Shown: one piece after another, positions 51,653-60,645 of the stretch
Position numbering within the stretch: the stretch's first letter is position 1
Layout of the letters: each line of letters begins with the position of its first letter
Source: G965225705 sp965225705
Lineage (GTDB): Bacteria; Pseudomonadota; Alphaproteobacteria; Caulobacterales; Maricaulaceae
Assembly (NCBI GenBank): GCA_965225705.1
Contig: OZ245325.1
Span: 124,001 to 188,000, forward strand
DNA: 64,000 nucleotides
Direction of reading: 5' to 3'
Notes under the pieces: generated by a model
What the model saw: only the letters and a program-made list of their open reading frames with translations
Databases searched by the model: none
Told to the model about the DNA's origin: nothing
Position numbers and translations under genes: made by a program

Positions 51653-53896
51653 TTACAGAAAGCCGTAAGGGTCTATATTAATAGTAAGACGGAGTGAGGG
51701 GGTTTTGGGAAGTCTACTCCGCCAGGCCTCAACATAGGCTGAGACATTGATATTTTTGTCGGCACGTATCATAAAACGTCTTCGCCAGTATCCCCGCACC
51801 ATCGCCATAGAGGGCTCAGCTGGCCCCATTACGTCCACACCTTCACTTAAAGGGGCAAGACGCGCCATATGCCGGGCGGCTGTGATAAGTTTTTTCTCAT
51901 GCCTGCCGTATAAAGTCAGGCTTGCCAAACGGCCAGAAGGGGGTAAACCTAATACCTCACGTTCTTCCAGCTCGGCCCTGAAAAAAGCGTCTCTGTTTCC
52001 CTCAGCTAAAGCACGAAGGGCCGTATGTTCCGGGTTATAGGTCTGAATAAGGGCACGTCCGGGTTTATCTTTGCGCCCTGCGCGCCCTGCAACCTGGGTG
52101 AGGATTTGGCATGTACGCTCTCCTGCACGGAAATCCCCCCCTTTAAGGCCTAAATCTGCGTCCACAACCCCAACAAGGGTGAGGTGGGGGAAATTATGTC
52201 CTTTGGCCAGAATCTGCGTCCCGATAATGATGTCCACATCTCCCCTTGCAATGCGTGTCAGCTTCTCCCGCAAAACAGACGCTGAGCCTGCTGTATCAGA
52301 GGAGAGGAGCTCAAAACGTGCATCAGGAAAAGCAAGACAGGCCTCTTCAGCAAGGCGTTCAACGCCGGGGCCAGCCCCTTTCAGACTTCCCTCCTGCCCA
52401 CAATGAGGACAGGCTTTCGGCAGAGGCATGGAAAAGCCTGTACGATGACAGATCACACGCCCTTTGAGACGGTGTTCTGCAAGCCAGCTATCCGTATCCG
52501 GGGCCTTCAGCCGATGTCCGCAGGCAGAACAGATCACCAAAGGAGCATACCCCCGCCGGTTGAGGAAGAGTAAAGCCTGTTCTCCCCGTTCTAAACTCTC
52601 TCTGATGGCCTCCAGCAAAGGCGCAGACAACCATGTCTCCCTCCCCAAACGCTCCTCCCTTAAATCAATCAGACATGTTGGTGGAAGGACAGCCTGCCCC
52701 GGCCGTGAAGAAAGACGGATATGCGTATAGCGGCCATTCAGAGCATTCTTAAAACTTTCGAGAGATGGTGTGGCCGAAGCCAGAATAATCCTCGCATGCT
52801 CCATTTTAGCCCGCATCATAGCCAGATCCCGGGCCTGATATGTTACCCTCTCTTCCTGTTTATAAGATGGGTCATGCTCTTCATCCACAACAATCAGTCT
52901 TAAATTTCGATAGGGCAGAAACAGGGCTGATCGCGCCCCAACGACAAGTTGGGCATGCCCCTTTGCAACAGCACGCCATGTGCGGCGCCTGGCCGCCTGG
53001 CCAAGGTCTGCATGCCAGACCGAAGGGGTCACGCCGAAACGCCGCTTTATGCGTTCTGTAACAGCCTGCGTGAGGGCAATCTCGGGCAGAAGAAAAAGAA
53101 TTTGTGCCTGAGGATCGCGATGTAAAATGGTTGCAGCTTCCTCAAAATATACCTCTGTCTTACCCGATCCTGTCACCCCGTCCAGAAGGACAGGCTGAAA
53201 CCCCTCCCCCAGTGATTTGAGAGCTTCAACAGCCTTTTTCTGATCCGCGGTGAGGTCAAAGCCACCAGACATTCTTTTAAGACAGGGCCTCTCCCAAACC
53301 TCAGGTATAACCCTGTGCTCACGCCGCACAACACCCTGTTCTGCGAGTGTTTTGAGAACAGAGTGACTGACCTTTGCCTGCTGCATGAGGGTTTGTGCTG
53401 TGAGTGTTTCTCCCCGCTCCTCTGCCTGTGACAGGCAGGCCAGAACACGCGCACGTGCCGGGGTCATGCGTTTAGGGGTTTCCTGACCTGAAGAATACAC
53501 CAGACTCTGAGGCTCTTTTCCCGTTACAAAAGCTTCCTTAAAAGCCAGACGTAAAACAGAACCGCGGGGAAAACAGACATAGGCAGCTGTCCAGTCAATA
53601 AATCTCAGCATTTGCCCGGTAAAAGCACCGGAAAAAAGCTTTGTACGGAGAGGCTTCAGGGCCCTGTGAGGTGGCTCTTCATCAATATCCCATACCACGC
53701 CGATAGCCCTGCGTTGCCCTAAAGGAGCCTCCACCACATCCCCCGGCTGAAGGGGGAAGCCCTCAGGAATAGCATAATCATAGAGCTGAGAAACAGGAAC
53801 AGGAAATAAAACACGGGCGCAACGGTTTTGCCTTTTCTGTTCCTGTGTTTTTGTGGCTTCTGGACTTTCCATGAAGGAGGCTATAGCATAAACCAT
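51653..53896 (-). CDS. priA: Primosomal protein N' (replication restart helicase PriA)
   Basis: PriA reloads the replisome at stalled forks. The N-terminal DNA-binding region, Walker A (GVTGSGKTEVYFE, about 240-252), the DEEH box (VVDEEHDPSYKQEER), SATPSLES and the C-terminal helicase motifs (IIGTQILAKGHNFPHLTLVGVVDADL, QVAGRAGR) are intact. The zinc-binding region is unusual. The first and last cysteine pairs (Cys456/459 and Cys496/499) are kept. Of the middle four, only Cys483 remains, because positions 465, 468 and 486 are Ala, Thr and Thr. So one of the two structural zinc sites is probably missing. Length is 747 aa. A second start at 53872 is possible. Confidence 0.94.
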   Translation of the reverse strand: MVYAIASFMESPEATKTQEQKRQNRCARVLFPVPVSQLYDYAIPEGFPLQPGDVVEAPLGQRRAIGVVWDIDEEPPHRALKPLRTKLFSGAFTGQMLRFIDWTAAYVCFPRGSVLRLAFKEAFVTGKEPQSLVYSSGQETPKRMTPARARVLACLSQAEERGETLTAQTLMQQAKVSHSVLKTLAEQGVVRREHRVIPEVWERPCLKRMSGGFDLTADQKKAVEALKSLGEGFQPVLLDGVTGSGKTEVYFEEAATILHRDPQAQILFLLPEIALTQAVTERIKRRFGVTPSVWHADLGQAARRRTWRAVAKGHAQLVVGARSALFLPYRNLRLIVVDEEHDPSYKQEERVTYQARDLAMMRAKMEHARIILASATPSLESFKNALNGRYTHIRLSSRPGQAVLPPTCLIDLREERLGRETWLSAPLLEAIRESLERGEQALLFLNRRGYAPLVICSACGHRLKAPDTDSWLAEHRLKGRVICHRTGFSMPLPKACPHCGQEGSLKGAGPGVERLAEEACLAFPDARFELLSSDTAGSASVLREKLTRIARGDVDIIIGTQILAKGHNFPHLTLVGVVDADLGLKGGDFRAGERTCQILTQVAGRAGRKDKPGRALIQTYNPEHTALRALAEGNRDAFFRAELEEREVLGLPPSGRLASLTLYGRHEKKLITAARHMARLAPLSEGVDVMGPAEPSMAMVRGYWRRRFMIRADKNINVSAYVEAWRSRLPKTPSLRLTINIDPYGFL

Positions 53897-53985
53897 CTCA
53901 CTTTTAAAAAATTTTGTTTCAGGGTCTGTCTTTCTCTCTACAGGAGAATACCTTTCCCTTTTTCTGACAGGATTAATGTCTGGTT

Positions 53986-54693
53986 ATGGAACATTCTGAC
54001 CTTATTGTCTCTTCTTCTCACACAGCTCTCTCCCCGACAGACAGGGGGGACCTTCAGGGTTTGAAAGCACAGATCAGAAAATATAGTCAGGAAATCAGGC
54101 AGGATCCGGATCTTATAGCCCTCTTTGTCCAGGATACATCTCCTGCAGATATTGCTGAAATCAATGCCTATGCCCGCAGGCGCTTGTCTGAGGACGTTGT
54201 CTCTCTCAAAAAGGAAAAAACTGTTCTTGAGAGAACAGCACAAAACAATCTTACCCTTCAAACGCAAACCCATAAAGCTGTTCTTGCCCTGATGGAAGTG
54301 CAGATTTTGCCTCAGCTGGACTATGTGATCCGGAGAGTTCTCCCCCTTATCCTGAACCTTGAGGAAGTCCATATTGTTCTGGAGGGAGCACACGCGCCCC
54401 GGACCGAAGCCTGCACAGCCTTAACATGGACCCCTTCTGGCTTAACAGAATCTGTTCTACCCGCGTGTGATTATCATTTAGGGCAAGTGAGCCAGACAAC
54501 AGAACAGATTTACGAAATGGGACATATGATAAAAAGTGAGGCTCTGGCCCGTTTATCTCTGGCTGAAACACAGGGCTTTGTGGCCTTTGGTTCACGCCAT
54601 GCCAAACGGTTCAACCCTTCACAAAACCCCGGCCTCCTTGAATTTCTCACCCGCGTTCTTGAAAGGCGTCTTCATGATGTCCTTCCCCTCTAA
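53986..54693 (+). CDS. DUF484 family protein
   Basis: DUF484 proteins have a coiled N-terminal part and a GAF-like domain of unknown ligand. Matching features are the N-terminal IRQDPDLIALF and the helix ENxRxRL-type coiled coil (LKKEKTVLERTAQNNLTLQTQTHKAVLAL). The C-terminal strand AETQGFVAFGSRHAKRFNPSQNPGLLEFLTRVLERRL is also typical. The gene overlaps the start of xerC, the same DUF484-xerC pairing seen in E. coli (yigA-xerC). It is divergent from priA with an 89-base gap. Confidence 0.85.
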   Translation: MEHSDLIVSSSHTALSPTDRGDLQGLKAQIRKYSQEIRQDPDLIALFVQDTSPADIAEINAYARRRLSEDVVSLKKEKTVLERTAQNNLTLQTQTHKAVLALMEVQILPQLDYVIRRVLPLILNLEEVHIVLEGAHAPRTEACTALTWTPSGLTESVLPACDYHLGQVSQTTEQIYEMGHMIKSEALARLSLAETQGFVAFGSRHAKRFNPSQNPGLLEFLTRVLERRLHDVLPL

Positions 54694-55717
54694 ACATGTT
54701 TTTGCACAAGACACCCCCCCCGAAAAGACAACTCTTTCTGAGGGTGGAGACGATGAGACAGAAGAGAATCTGTCCCTCCCCTCCTCTCAAATGCCTGCTC
54801 TTAAAGCTGAAGAAGCCCTTGAAGCCTTTCTGAACTATCTCCGTGGTGTGCGGCACTATTCCCCCCATACGCTGGCAGCCTACAGACGTGATGTGCTGGC
54901 CTTTTTTGCCTTTTTACAGGATCACAGAGGAGAATGTGCTGACCTCAAAATCCTGGCCGATCTTCAGGCTTCTGATTTTCGCAGCTATCTTGCACAAAGA
55001 CGACAGGGCAAAAAACCTCTTTCCCATGCTTCCCTCGCCCGCGCGCTTGGGGCCATACGATCCTTTTTTCTCTATGCCAAAAAGCGATGGGGGGTGCACA
55101 ACACAGCCCTTGAGCTTATTAAGGGACCAAAATTACCCTTGCGTGTGCCGCGCCCTTTAAGTGAAGATGCTGCACAAAATCTTTTGCATGAAGCACAGAA
55201 AAAAGATCCCCACACCCTCCCCTGGATTGCAGCGAGAGACACCGCCGTTTTCACCCTTCTTTATGGTGCAGGTTTAAGGATTTCAGAGGCTTTAAGTCTT
55301 AAAGGTAAAGACTATCCTTTAACAGAAAGCCTGAGAGTGGAGGGGAAAGGGGGGAAAACAAGGCTCGTCCCCCTTCTTCCTGTTATCGCTGAGGCAACGG
55401 ATGTGTATACAGAGCTTTGCCCCTATACAAGAGAGGCTGAAAAAGCACTTTTCCGGGGCGCGCGCGGGGGGGCTCTTGGGGCACGGACCACACAAAAAAC
55501 CATGCAAAATCTGCGCAGTCGTCTGGGCTTACCTTATACAGCAACACCGCATGCCCTGCGCCATGCCTTTGCTACCCATCTTTTAACCCATGGGGGAGAT
55601 TTGCGGGCCATTCAGGAGCTTTTAGGCCATGCTTCGCTCGCGACAACACAAATGTACACCCATGTCGACCCGGGCCATTTGTTATCAACCTATAAAAAAG
55701 CTCACCCCAGGGGCTGA
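54674..55717 (+). CDS. xerC: Site-specific tyrosine recombinase XerC
   Basis: XerC, with XerD, resolves chromosome dimers at dif. The N-terminal SAM-like core-binding domain (ALEAFLNYLRGVRHYSPHTLAAYRRDVLAFFAFL) precedes the catalytic domain. The catalytic Arg is in YGAGLRISEAL, the Lys in GKGGKTRLVPL, HALRHAFATHLL carries His and Arg, and LLGHASLATTQMYTHV carries the second His and the nucleophilic Tyr. The frame stays open upstream to 54536, but the start near 54674 fits; it overlaps the DUF484 gene by 20 bases. An N-terminal extension of about 45 residues precedes the conserved part. This is the chromosomal housekeeping recombinase, not a phage integrase. Confidence 0.92.
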   Translation: MMSFPSKHVFAQDTPPEKTTLSEGGDDETEENLSLPSSQMPALKAEEALEAFLNYLRGVRHYSPHTLAAYRRDVLAFFAFLQDHRGECADLKILADLQASDFRSYLAQRRQGKKPLSHASLARALGAIRSFFLYAKKRWGVHNTALELIKGPKLPLRVPRPLSEDAAQNLLHEAQKKDPHTLPWIAARDTAVFTLLYGAGLRISEALSLKGKDYPLTESLRVEGKGGKTRLVPLLPVIAEATDVYTELCPYTREAEKALFRGARGGALGARTTQKTMQNLRSRLGLPYTATPHALRHAFATHLLTHGGDLRAIQELLGHASLATTQMYTHVDPGHLLSTYKKAHPRG

Positions 55718-55720
55718 GTC

Positions 55721-55754
55721 TGTGAGAGCGCCACTTTATGCCTGTTCTCTCACA
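55721..55754. terminator. Possible bidirectional terminator between xerC and holin gene
   Basis: TGTGAGAG (55721-55728) and CTCTCACA (55747-55754) pair around 18 bases between two convergent genes. There is no T-run. Confidence 0.35.
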
Positions 55755-55766
55755 CAATCTCCTGTT

Positions 55767-56243
55767 TTAAAGAGTGTGTTGTGGCATGGTGGGGGGATCA
55801 CGCCGGGCGCGATCTCCAAACCACCACAACACCACAGCAGACGCATCAAAAGCCAGCGTATTGAGAAGGGCTTTATCGCCACTGTGAAGGTAAAAAATGG
55901 CACTGATCAGCACCAGAATGAGTGTCAAAACAGGTCGGACTAAAGCACGCACAGCATTCACCCAGGTATAGCCTCCGTCAAGGCTGGCTTCTGCCTGAAG
56001 AGATGTAGAAAGTCCTTCCCAGTTCCCCTTAACCTGTGCCAGATCAATCTCGCGCTCTGTTTCCTTTGCCCGTGCCTGCATATTCAGGGTATGAAGGGCT
56101 CTTTCATGCTCCCAGCGGGCCTGTTCCTGGGCAAAGCGCTGGCGACGTTCAAAAAACCCCGCCCCCCGATTGATAAGAGAGCCTAAAACCCCAAATAAAC
56201 CACCCCCTGCTGCTGCTGAAGCTATACCTAAAATATCAGACAT
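55767..56243 (-). CDS. GTA-type 3-TM holin
   Basis: The 158-residue protein matches the holin family with three membrane segments described for gene-transfer-agent release. An N-terminal glycine-rich helix (ILGIASAAAGGGLFGVLGSLI) is followed by a charged coiled segment (RRQRFAQEQARWEHERALHTLNM). TWVNAVRALVRPVLTLILVLISAIFYL and TLAFDASAVVLWWFGDRA complete it. Holins open the inner membrane so that endolysin reaches peptidoglycan. It is the last gene of a four-gene minus-strand phage-like run, 112 bases after the endolysin gene. Confidence 0.82.
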   Translation of the reverse strand: MSDILGIASAAAGGGLFGVLGSLINRGAGFFERRQRFAQEQARWEHERALHTLNMQARAKETEREIDLAQVKGNWEGLSTSLQAEASLDGGYTWVNAVRALVRPVLTLILVLISAIFYLHSGDKALLNTLAFDASAVVLWWFGDRARRDPPTMPQHTL

Positions 56244-56355
56244 ATGTTCTCTCCTTTATCTCTTATCGTGTGTATGTCATTATGGTCCTGAAAACAGACC
56301 TCCCCACCGTTTACGTCGCAACGGAACACTCCGGAATATGGGGGTGGAGAAAGAT

Positions 56356-56799
56356 CTAGGAAACGGGGCTCAAAATACCCTGCCAGGCTGTGCGGGCATG
56401 GGACCCCCCAAACCAAAAACGCGGCGGTCCTTTATCCAGATGGAGAAAGGTTTGGTAAAAACCAAAACCAGAAAATCCCAAACGTCGTGCCGTATGATAC
56501 AGGCGTTTGCGTCCATGATGCTGAAGACAAATATCCGCAGCAATTTTTTTATGCTGTGACAAAGGTACACCCCCGACATGCGCATTCCACAACCGGCAAC
56601 GATGGGCTGAGGTGAGCAGAACAGGCCCCTTTAAAGCATGGCGCAGAGCCTGAAGGGCATCAAGGAAAAGAGGATCATGCCAGTATTCCCCGGCGCAATA
56701 TCGCCCCTGACAATGACAGCTTAATTCCTGTCTGGAAAAATGGGGCCATCTTTCCTGATTCCAGGGGGCATTCTGCCAGATTTTATAGAGCATGATCAT
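56356..56799 (-). CDS. M15-family peptidase, probable endolysin
   Basis: The 147-residue protein has the D-Ala-D-Ala carboxypeptidase (M15_3) pattern of phage endolysins. HFSRQELSCHCQGRYC is at the N-terminus. The zinc and active-site run is VLLTSAHRCRLWNAHVGG...SQHKKIAADI, and LHLDKGPPRFWF gives the last zinc His. There is no signal peptide, which fits a holin-dependent lysin. It lies between the coiled-coil/TM gene and the holin gene. Confidence 0.82.
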   Translation of the reverse strand: MIMLYKIWQNAPWNQERWPHFSRQELSCHCQGRYCAGEYWHDPLFLDALQALRHALKGPVLLTSAHRCRLWNAHVGGVPLSQHKKIAADICLQHHGRKRLYHTARRLGFSGFGFYQTFLHLDKGPPRFWFGGSHARTAWQGILSPVS

Positions 56800-56965
56800 C
56801 CCCCCTGAGAAAATAAGGAAACGAAAGGGGCCCGGCTATCAGGTCCATCAGGATTGTCTCTTATCTTTGGCTTACAATGTTTTGATTTTGCTCCTGCTCT
56901 ACCAGAAAGGTCCAGAAAAAAAAACCAGAAGAAAACACCAGATATATTGGTTCATAAAGCTCATA

Positions 56966-57286
56966 TCAGAACCCCCCATTGCGCCAAAACATCCATAAAG
57001 CGGTCAGCAAAGCGACAAGCGCACCACCTGTTGGAGCAACCCAGCGCAGGGCATGCCAGCTGCCTGAGAACACTTCAGCGCGCCCCTGTTTACGTCCGTC
57101 TTCCAGAGCGAGGCGACGCTCTATAGCATCCAAACGCTGGTCAGCTGATTTAACCTGCTCAAGAATAGCATCCCGTGAGGCCTGGGCCTCTGTACTACGG
57201 CGCTGCACCTGCCCGGACAAGGCCTCAACACGCACGGCCAGCTCTCCTATTTTCTGTGAAAGAGCATCATATGCAATACTGTTCAT
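56966..57286 (-). CDS. Small coiled-coil/TM phage-type protein
   Basis: The protein has 106 residues: an N-terminal amphipathic coiled coil (QKIGELAVRVEALSGQVQRRS, SADQRLDAIERRLAL) and one C-terminal membrane helix (WVAPTGGALVALLTALWMFW). The start at 57286 (MNSIAYDALSQ) with GGGAG nine bases upstream is preferred; the frame continues to 57376 into the preceding gene. Such proteins are common in phage lysis modules (spanin-, anti-holin- or tail-associated), but I cannot choose among these. Confidence 0.6.
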   Translation of the reverse strand: MNSIAYDALSQKIGELAVRVEALSGQVQRRSTEAQASRDAILEQVKSADQRLDAIERRLALEDGRKQGRAEVFSGSWHALRWVAPTGGALVALLTALWMFWRNGGF

Positions 57287-57311
57287 CAAAGGTGGCTCCC
57301 CCTGTTTTTTT

Positions 57312-58568
57312 TTAAGAATCATAAAAGTCTGCATCTGCTGCCCAGTGAATTTCATACAGCCTGCCGGATTGTGCACCTTGCGTGCTGGTCACCCTGAACC
57401 CTGTCTCAGAGATCATGCCAGCCTCTGCTGTAACAGAGGGTGCAGCAGGAGATGTCCAGACATTTCTTTCACCCTTTGTTCCATAAAGCGCTATCGCAGG
57501 AGGTGTGCGCATGGGGTGATGAAAACGCACCGCCTGTGCCAGCGTAACCCCGGCAGAGCTTCCCTGCGCGGTCTCAACATAAGACCCGTTCTGCGTATGC
57601 GATCCATAGGGTGTGTTCAGGGGATAGGATTTCTGAAAATAACGCTGACACAAAGCATAATCCTCAGAAAGGCTCTGATGTTCAAAAGGTCCGGCCTGAA
57701 AGCCTCCCTCAAGCTGTACACCTGTGATCAAATACTGTCCCGGCTTTTGAGGCCCGTCCAGAAGAACAGCGCGACAGCGATCCCCCCCTTTTATGTCAGG
57801 TGTGCGGGTCATGGTAAGTCTTTTCCAGTCTCCACGTAATGTGTGATGTTCCAGCTGTTTTTTCTCTCCCTCACCCTGAAGACCAAAGCCTAAGCGTGCC
57901 CCCTCAGGACCTTTAATCCAAAAGGAAAGGGTCAGGGCTGACAGGCTGGACAGGGTCGCACCAACCCCTTCCACCACCTGCCAGAGCGCAAGCCTCGCCT
58001 GTGGAGCCGGAAGCTTATCAAGAGTGAGTTTGAGGCTGTTTTCAAACCCCTCACCCGGGGGAACATCCTGTGATCTTTCCTGAGAAAGCGTGATGCCTGA
58101 ATCAGAACAGAAGAGAAAAAACCTGTCCGCCACATAGCCTGCCCCCCCTTTTTGGATACGCTGCCAGAACCTCAAAGCGCCATTGATGATAAGGGACCGT
58201 CTTCCCCCCATAGGGCAGGGCGTCATAAGAGGCTGCCAGACCCTGCCATTATAGACATAATGCAGGGCTTCATCACGCACATAAACTGTCCAGCCCGGCC
58301 TTGGGAAGAAAACTTCCCAGGACCCATCCCGATAAACGGCCAAAACCTGTTCACCCAAACCATTCCAGTCTGTGCCGTATTTTCCGGGAGGAATAATATA
58401 AACTGTACCATCCCCGGGAGAGTCTGGCTCCCTGCGTTGTGTCCGGCTTTCCACAGAGGTTTGAACAAGGGCATCAAGCCTGCGGAAACTTTCATTGACG
58501 GTGACATGCTTTTGCGCCTGAGCTGGCATCACATATGGCAAATGAAGATTGGTGGATTGTTCGCTCAT
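57312..58568 (-). CDS. DUF2793 tail-fibre-like protein
   Basis: The N-terminal 120 residues are DUF2793: NLHLPYVMPAQAQKHVTVNESFRRLDALVQ, DGTVYIIPPGKYGTDW, WEVFFPRPGWTVYV, ALHYVYNGRVWQPL. This domain occurs in tail fibres of alphaproteobacterial phages and of the Rhodobacter gene transfer agent. The central and C-terminal part looks like a beta-rich carbohydrate-binding fibre domain (GGAGYVADRFFLFC, LSFWIKGPEGARLGFGLQG, YLITGVQLEGGFQAGPFEHQSLSEDYALCQRYF). The start at 58568 (MSEQSTNLHLPY) is set by GGAG ten bases upstream. It is first in the four-gene cassette, with no head or other tail genes nearby. Confidence 0.8.
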   Translation of the reverse strand: MSEQSTNLHLPYVMPAQAQKHVTVNESFRRLDALVQTSVESRTQRREPDSPGDGTVYIIPPGKYGTDWNGLGEQVLAVYRDGSWEVFFPRPGWTVYVRDEALHYVYNGRVWQPLMTPCPMGGRRSLIINGALRFWQRIQKGGAGYVADRFFLFCSDSGITLSQERSQDVPPGEGFENSLKLTLDKLPAPQARLALWQVVEGVGATLSSLSALTLSFWIKGPEGARLGFGLQGEGEKKQLEHHTLRGDWKRLTMTRTPDIKGGDRCRAVLLDGPQKPGQYLITGVQLEGGFQAGPFEHQSLSEDYALCQRYFQKSYPLNTPYGSHTQNGSYVETAQGSSAGVTLAQAVRFHHPMRTPPAIALYGTKGERNVWTSPAAPSVTAEAGMISETGFRVTSTQGAQSGRLYEIHWAADADFYDS

Positions 58569-58770
58569 AAAGCTTAAGCTCCGCAGAAAAAGAAACGAGT
58601 TTGAGCTTAAGGCTATGTGGGGCCCTGTTGGATTAGTGAATCTGCCACTTCTCCCCAAAAACCTGTCCAGGGCCTTTAGAAAGTATTGAAAAAACCTCTG
58701 GTCTTGACCCATGGCCTCTAAATCTCTTTTATAGAAAAAACACCTCAAAAAAACGGGATAAGGAGGATAT

Positions 58771-60645
58771 ATGGAACATCAGGATAAGGGCTCTGCTCAG
58801 TCTGAGGCGTATGCCTTCTGGCAAACCCGTGCGGAACAGGCCCTTAAAGGCAGGGACTGGGACCAAACTCTTGTACGCTCCACAAAAGACGGGATTGAGC
58901 GTGGGCCGGTTTTCACCCGCACGACCCCATCAAAAGAGCAGGAACATGCCCCTCTTCCCGCAGCACGCATATCTCACACACGTGATTCTTACAGACCCTG
59001 GTGTCTGCGCCAGTCTGTCGATCATGAGGATCCGCGTGAAGCCAACAGGGCCTGGCGTGAAGATTTGCAGGGAGGGGTATCGTCTGCCCTCATTCGCCTT
59101 GATCCTGAAGGAAAACACGGCGTTCAGGTCAAAGATTTAGAAGGTTTTCATCATCTGTTTACCGGCGTGGATCTCACCCTTGCGCCGGCCATTTTATCTC
59201 CACACAGCATGCCTTTGTTTTATGCTGAGCTTTATCGATCCTATCTTGAAGAGAAAGGCTATGATCTCTCTACGCTCAAAGCGGGTTTTGGTCTCTGCCC
59301 TGTTGGGGATATACTGAAAACAGGCAGGGATGATCACAAGACCCTGGATGAGGTTCTCAGTTTTTCTCTGTGGTGCTCTAACACCATGCCGAACGCGCAG
59401 GCCCTTCGGGTAGATGCTGCCCTTATTGCAGAACGAGGCGGAACAGAGGCCCAGGAACTGGCCTATGCTCTGGCAACACTTCTGTTTTACCTCAGAAATC
59501 TGGATAAAAAGGGTATGGGGATCACCACAGCAGGCCAGAGCCTTGAGGTGTGTTTGAGTGCAGATGCGGATGTGCATCTCACCCTTGCGAAATTACGGGC
59601 CGCACGTCAGGTCTTCACCTCTCTCATGGTAGCCTGTGGAACGGACATAAAAACACATAACCTTTCTTTGACAGGCCGCAGCTCACGGGCCATGCTGACC
59701 CGGCGGGGCGTGTGGAACAATCTTATGCGCTTAACTCTCGCTGGTTTTGCAAGCGTGGCGGGTGGCGCGTCTGCCATCACACTTGAGCCTTTGACTGAAC
59801 CTCTCGGACCTTCAACAGCCCTTTCCAGACGTCTTTCGCGGAATCTTCACCTTCTCCTTCTACATGAGGCCCATGCAGCTGTTGTCACAGACCCGGCGGG
59901 GGGTAGCTTTCTTCATGAACACCTCACCCAAAAGCTTGCTGAGAAAGCGTGGACGATATTTCAGGATATTGAACGTCATGGGGGCATGACAGAAGCCCTG
60001 CGTACAGGATGGTGGCAGGCACAGCTTGCTCACAAACGTGACCAGCATCTCAAAAGGCTTGCACGACGGGACAGCCTGATGACAGGTGTGAATATTCACC
60101 CTGTCTTTGAGGAACAGCCTCCTCAGACAGGATCTCAAACACCAGAAAGAACAAGCGTCCACAAAGACAATCAACAGGATTCCAAACCCTCTTTTCCTGT
60201 TCTTCATCCTGTACGCTGGAGTGAAGCGTATGAAGCTTTAAGAGATCGTACAGATGCGTTTTTAAAGGAGAAGGGCAGACGTCCCCTGATAGCCCTTCTT
60301 CTACGCCCCGGGGATCAGCCAGAAGACTGGCATAAAAAAGCCAGGGATTTGTTTGCCCTTGCAGGCTGTGAGACGGAATGCAGAGAGGTTTCTGAAACCA
60401 GAGGGGGGGCAGAGAACCCTCCGCACCTGTTGTGTTGTCTCTCTTCTGAAGAAAGAGGCTTTTCTCTAAAACCTGATGATACCCCCCCCCATTTTGCCCA
60501 TCTCCCTGTGTGTTTTTATAGCATGGCAGAGGAAGGGCTTTCTCAAGGCAAGGCACTTATTGGGTATGAAAAGGGAGATGCTCCGGCTTTTCTCAATCAG
60601 GTTTTAGACCTTATCTTTTCCTCTGAAACAAGGGGTGGTGCATGA
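58771..60645 (+). CDS. mutA: Methylmalonyl-CoA mutase small subunit
   Basis: This is the non-catalytic partner of the B12-dependent mutase that interconverts methylmalonyl-CoA and succinyl-CoA. The 624 residues contain a TIM-barrel half similar to the large subunit (WCLRQSVDHEDPREANRAWREDL, GLCPVGDI, SRAMLTRRGVWNNLMRLTLAGFASVAGGASAITLEPL, VVTDPAGGSFLHEHLTQKLAEKAWTIF). The C-terminal flavodoxin-like domain lacks the DxHxxG cobalamin motif, as is usual for the small subunit. Its stop overlaps the start of the large subunit by four bases (ATGA). A GGAGGA site lies just upstream of the ATG. Confidence 0.92.
   Translation: MEHQDKGSAQSEAYAFWQTRAEQALKGRDWDQTLVRSTKDGIERGPVFTRTTPSKEQEHAPLPAARISHTRDSYRPWCLRQSVDHEDPREANRAWREDLQGGVSSALIRLDPEGKHGVQVKDLEGFHHLFTGVDLTLAPAILSPHSMPLFYAELYRSYLEEKGYDLSTLKAGFGLCPVGDILKTGRDDHKTLDEVLSFSLWCSNTMPNAQALRVDAALIAERGGTEAQELAYALATLLFYLRNLDKKGMGITTAGQSLEVCLSADADVHLTLAKLRAARQVFTSLMVACGTDIKTHNLSLTGRSSRAMLTRRGVWNNLMRLTLAGFASVAGGASAITLEPLTEPLGPSTALSRRLSRNLHLLLLHEAHAAVVTDPAGGSFLHEHLTQKLAEKAWTIFQDIERHGGMTEALRTGWWQAQLAHKRDQHLKRLARRDSLMTGVNIHPVFEEQPPQTGSQTPERTSVHKDNQQDSKPSFPVLHPVRWSEAYEALRDRTDAFLKEKGRRPLIALLLRPGDQPEDWHKKARDLFALAGCETECREVSETRGGAENPPHLLCCLSSEERGFSLKPDDTPPHFAHLPVCFYSMAEEGLSQGKALIGYEKGDAPAFLNQVLDLIFSSETRGGA

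Noticed and set aside
54536..54673. Longer XerC N-terminus beginning inside the DUF484 gene
   Set aside because: The extra residues are the out-of-frame reading of DUF484 and have no XerC similarity; the start near 54674 fits better.
54674..58568. An integrated prophage with xerC as its integrase
   Set aside because: xerC has the housekeeping DUF484-xerC context and canonical XerC motifs, faces the phage-like genes convergently, and no att repeats, terminase or capsid genes are present.
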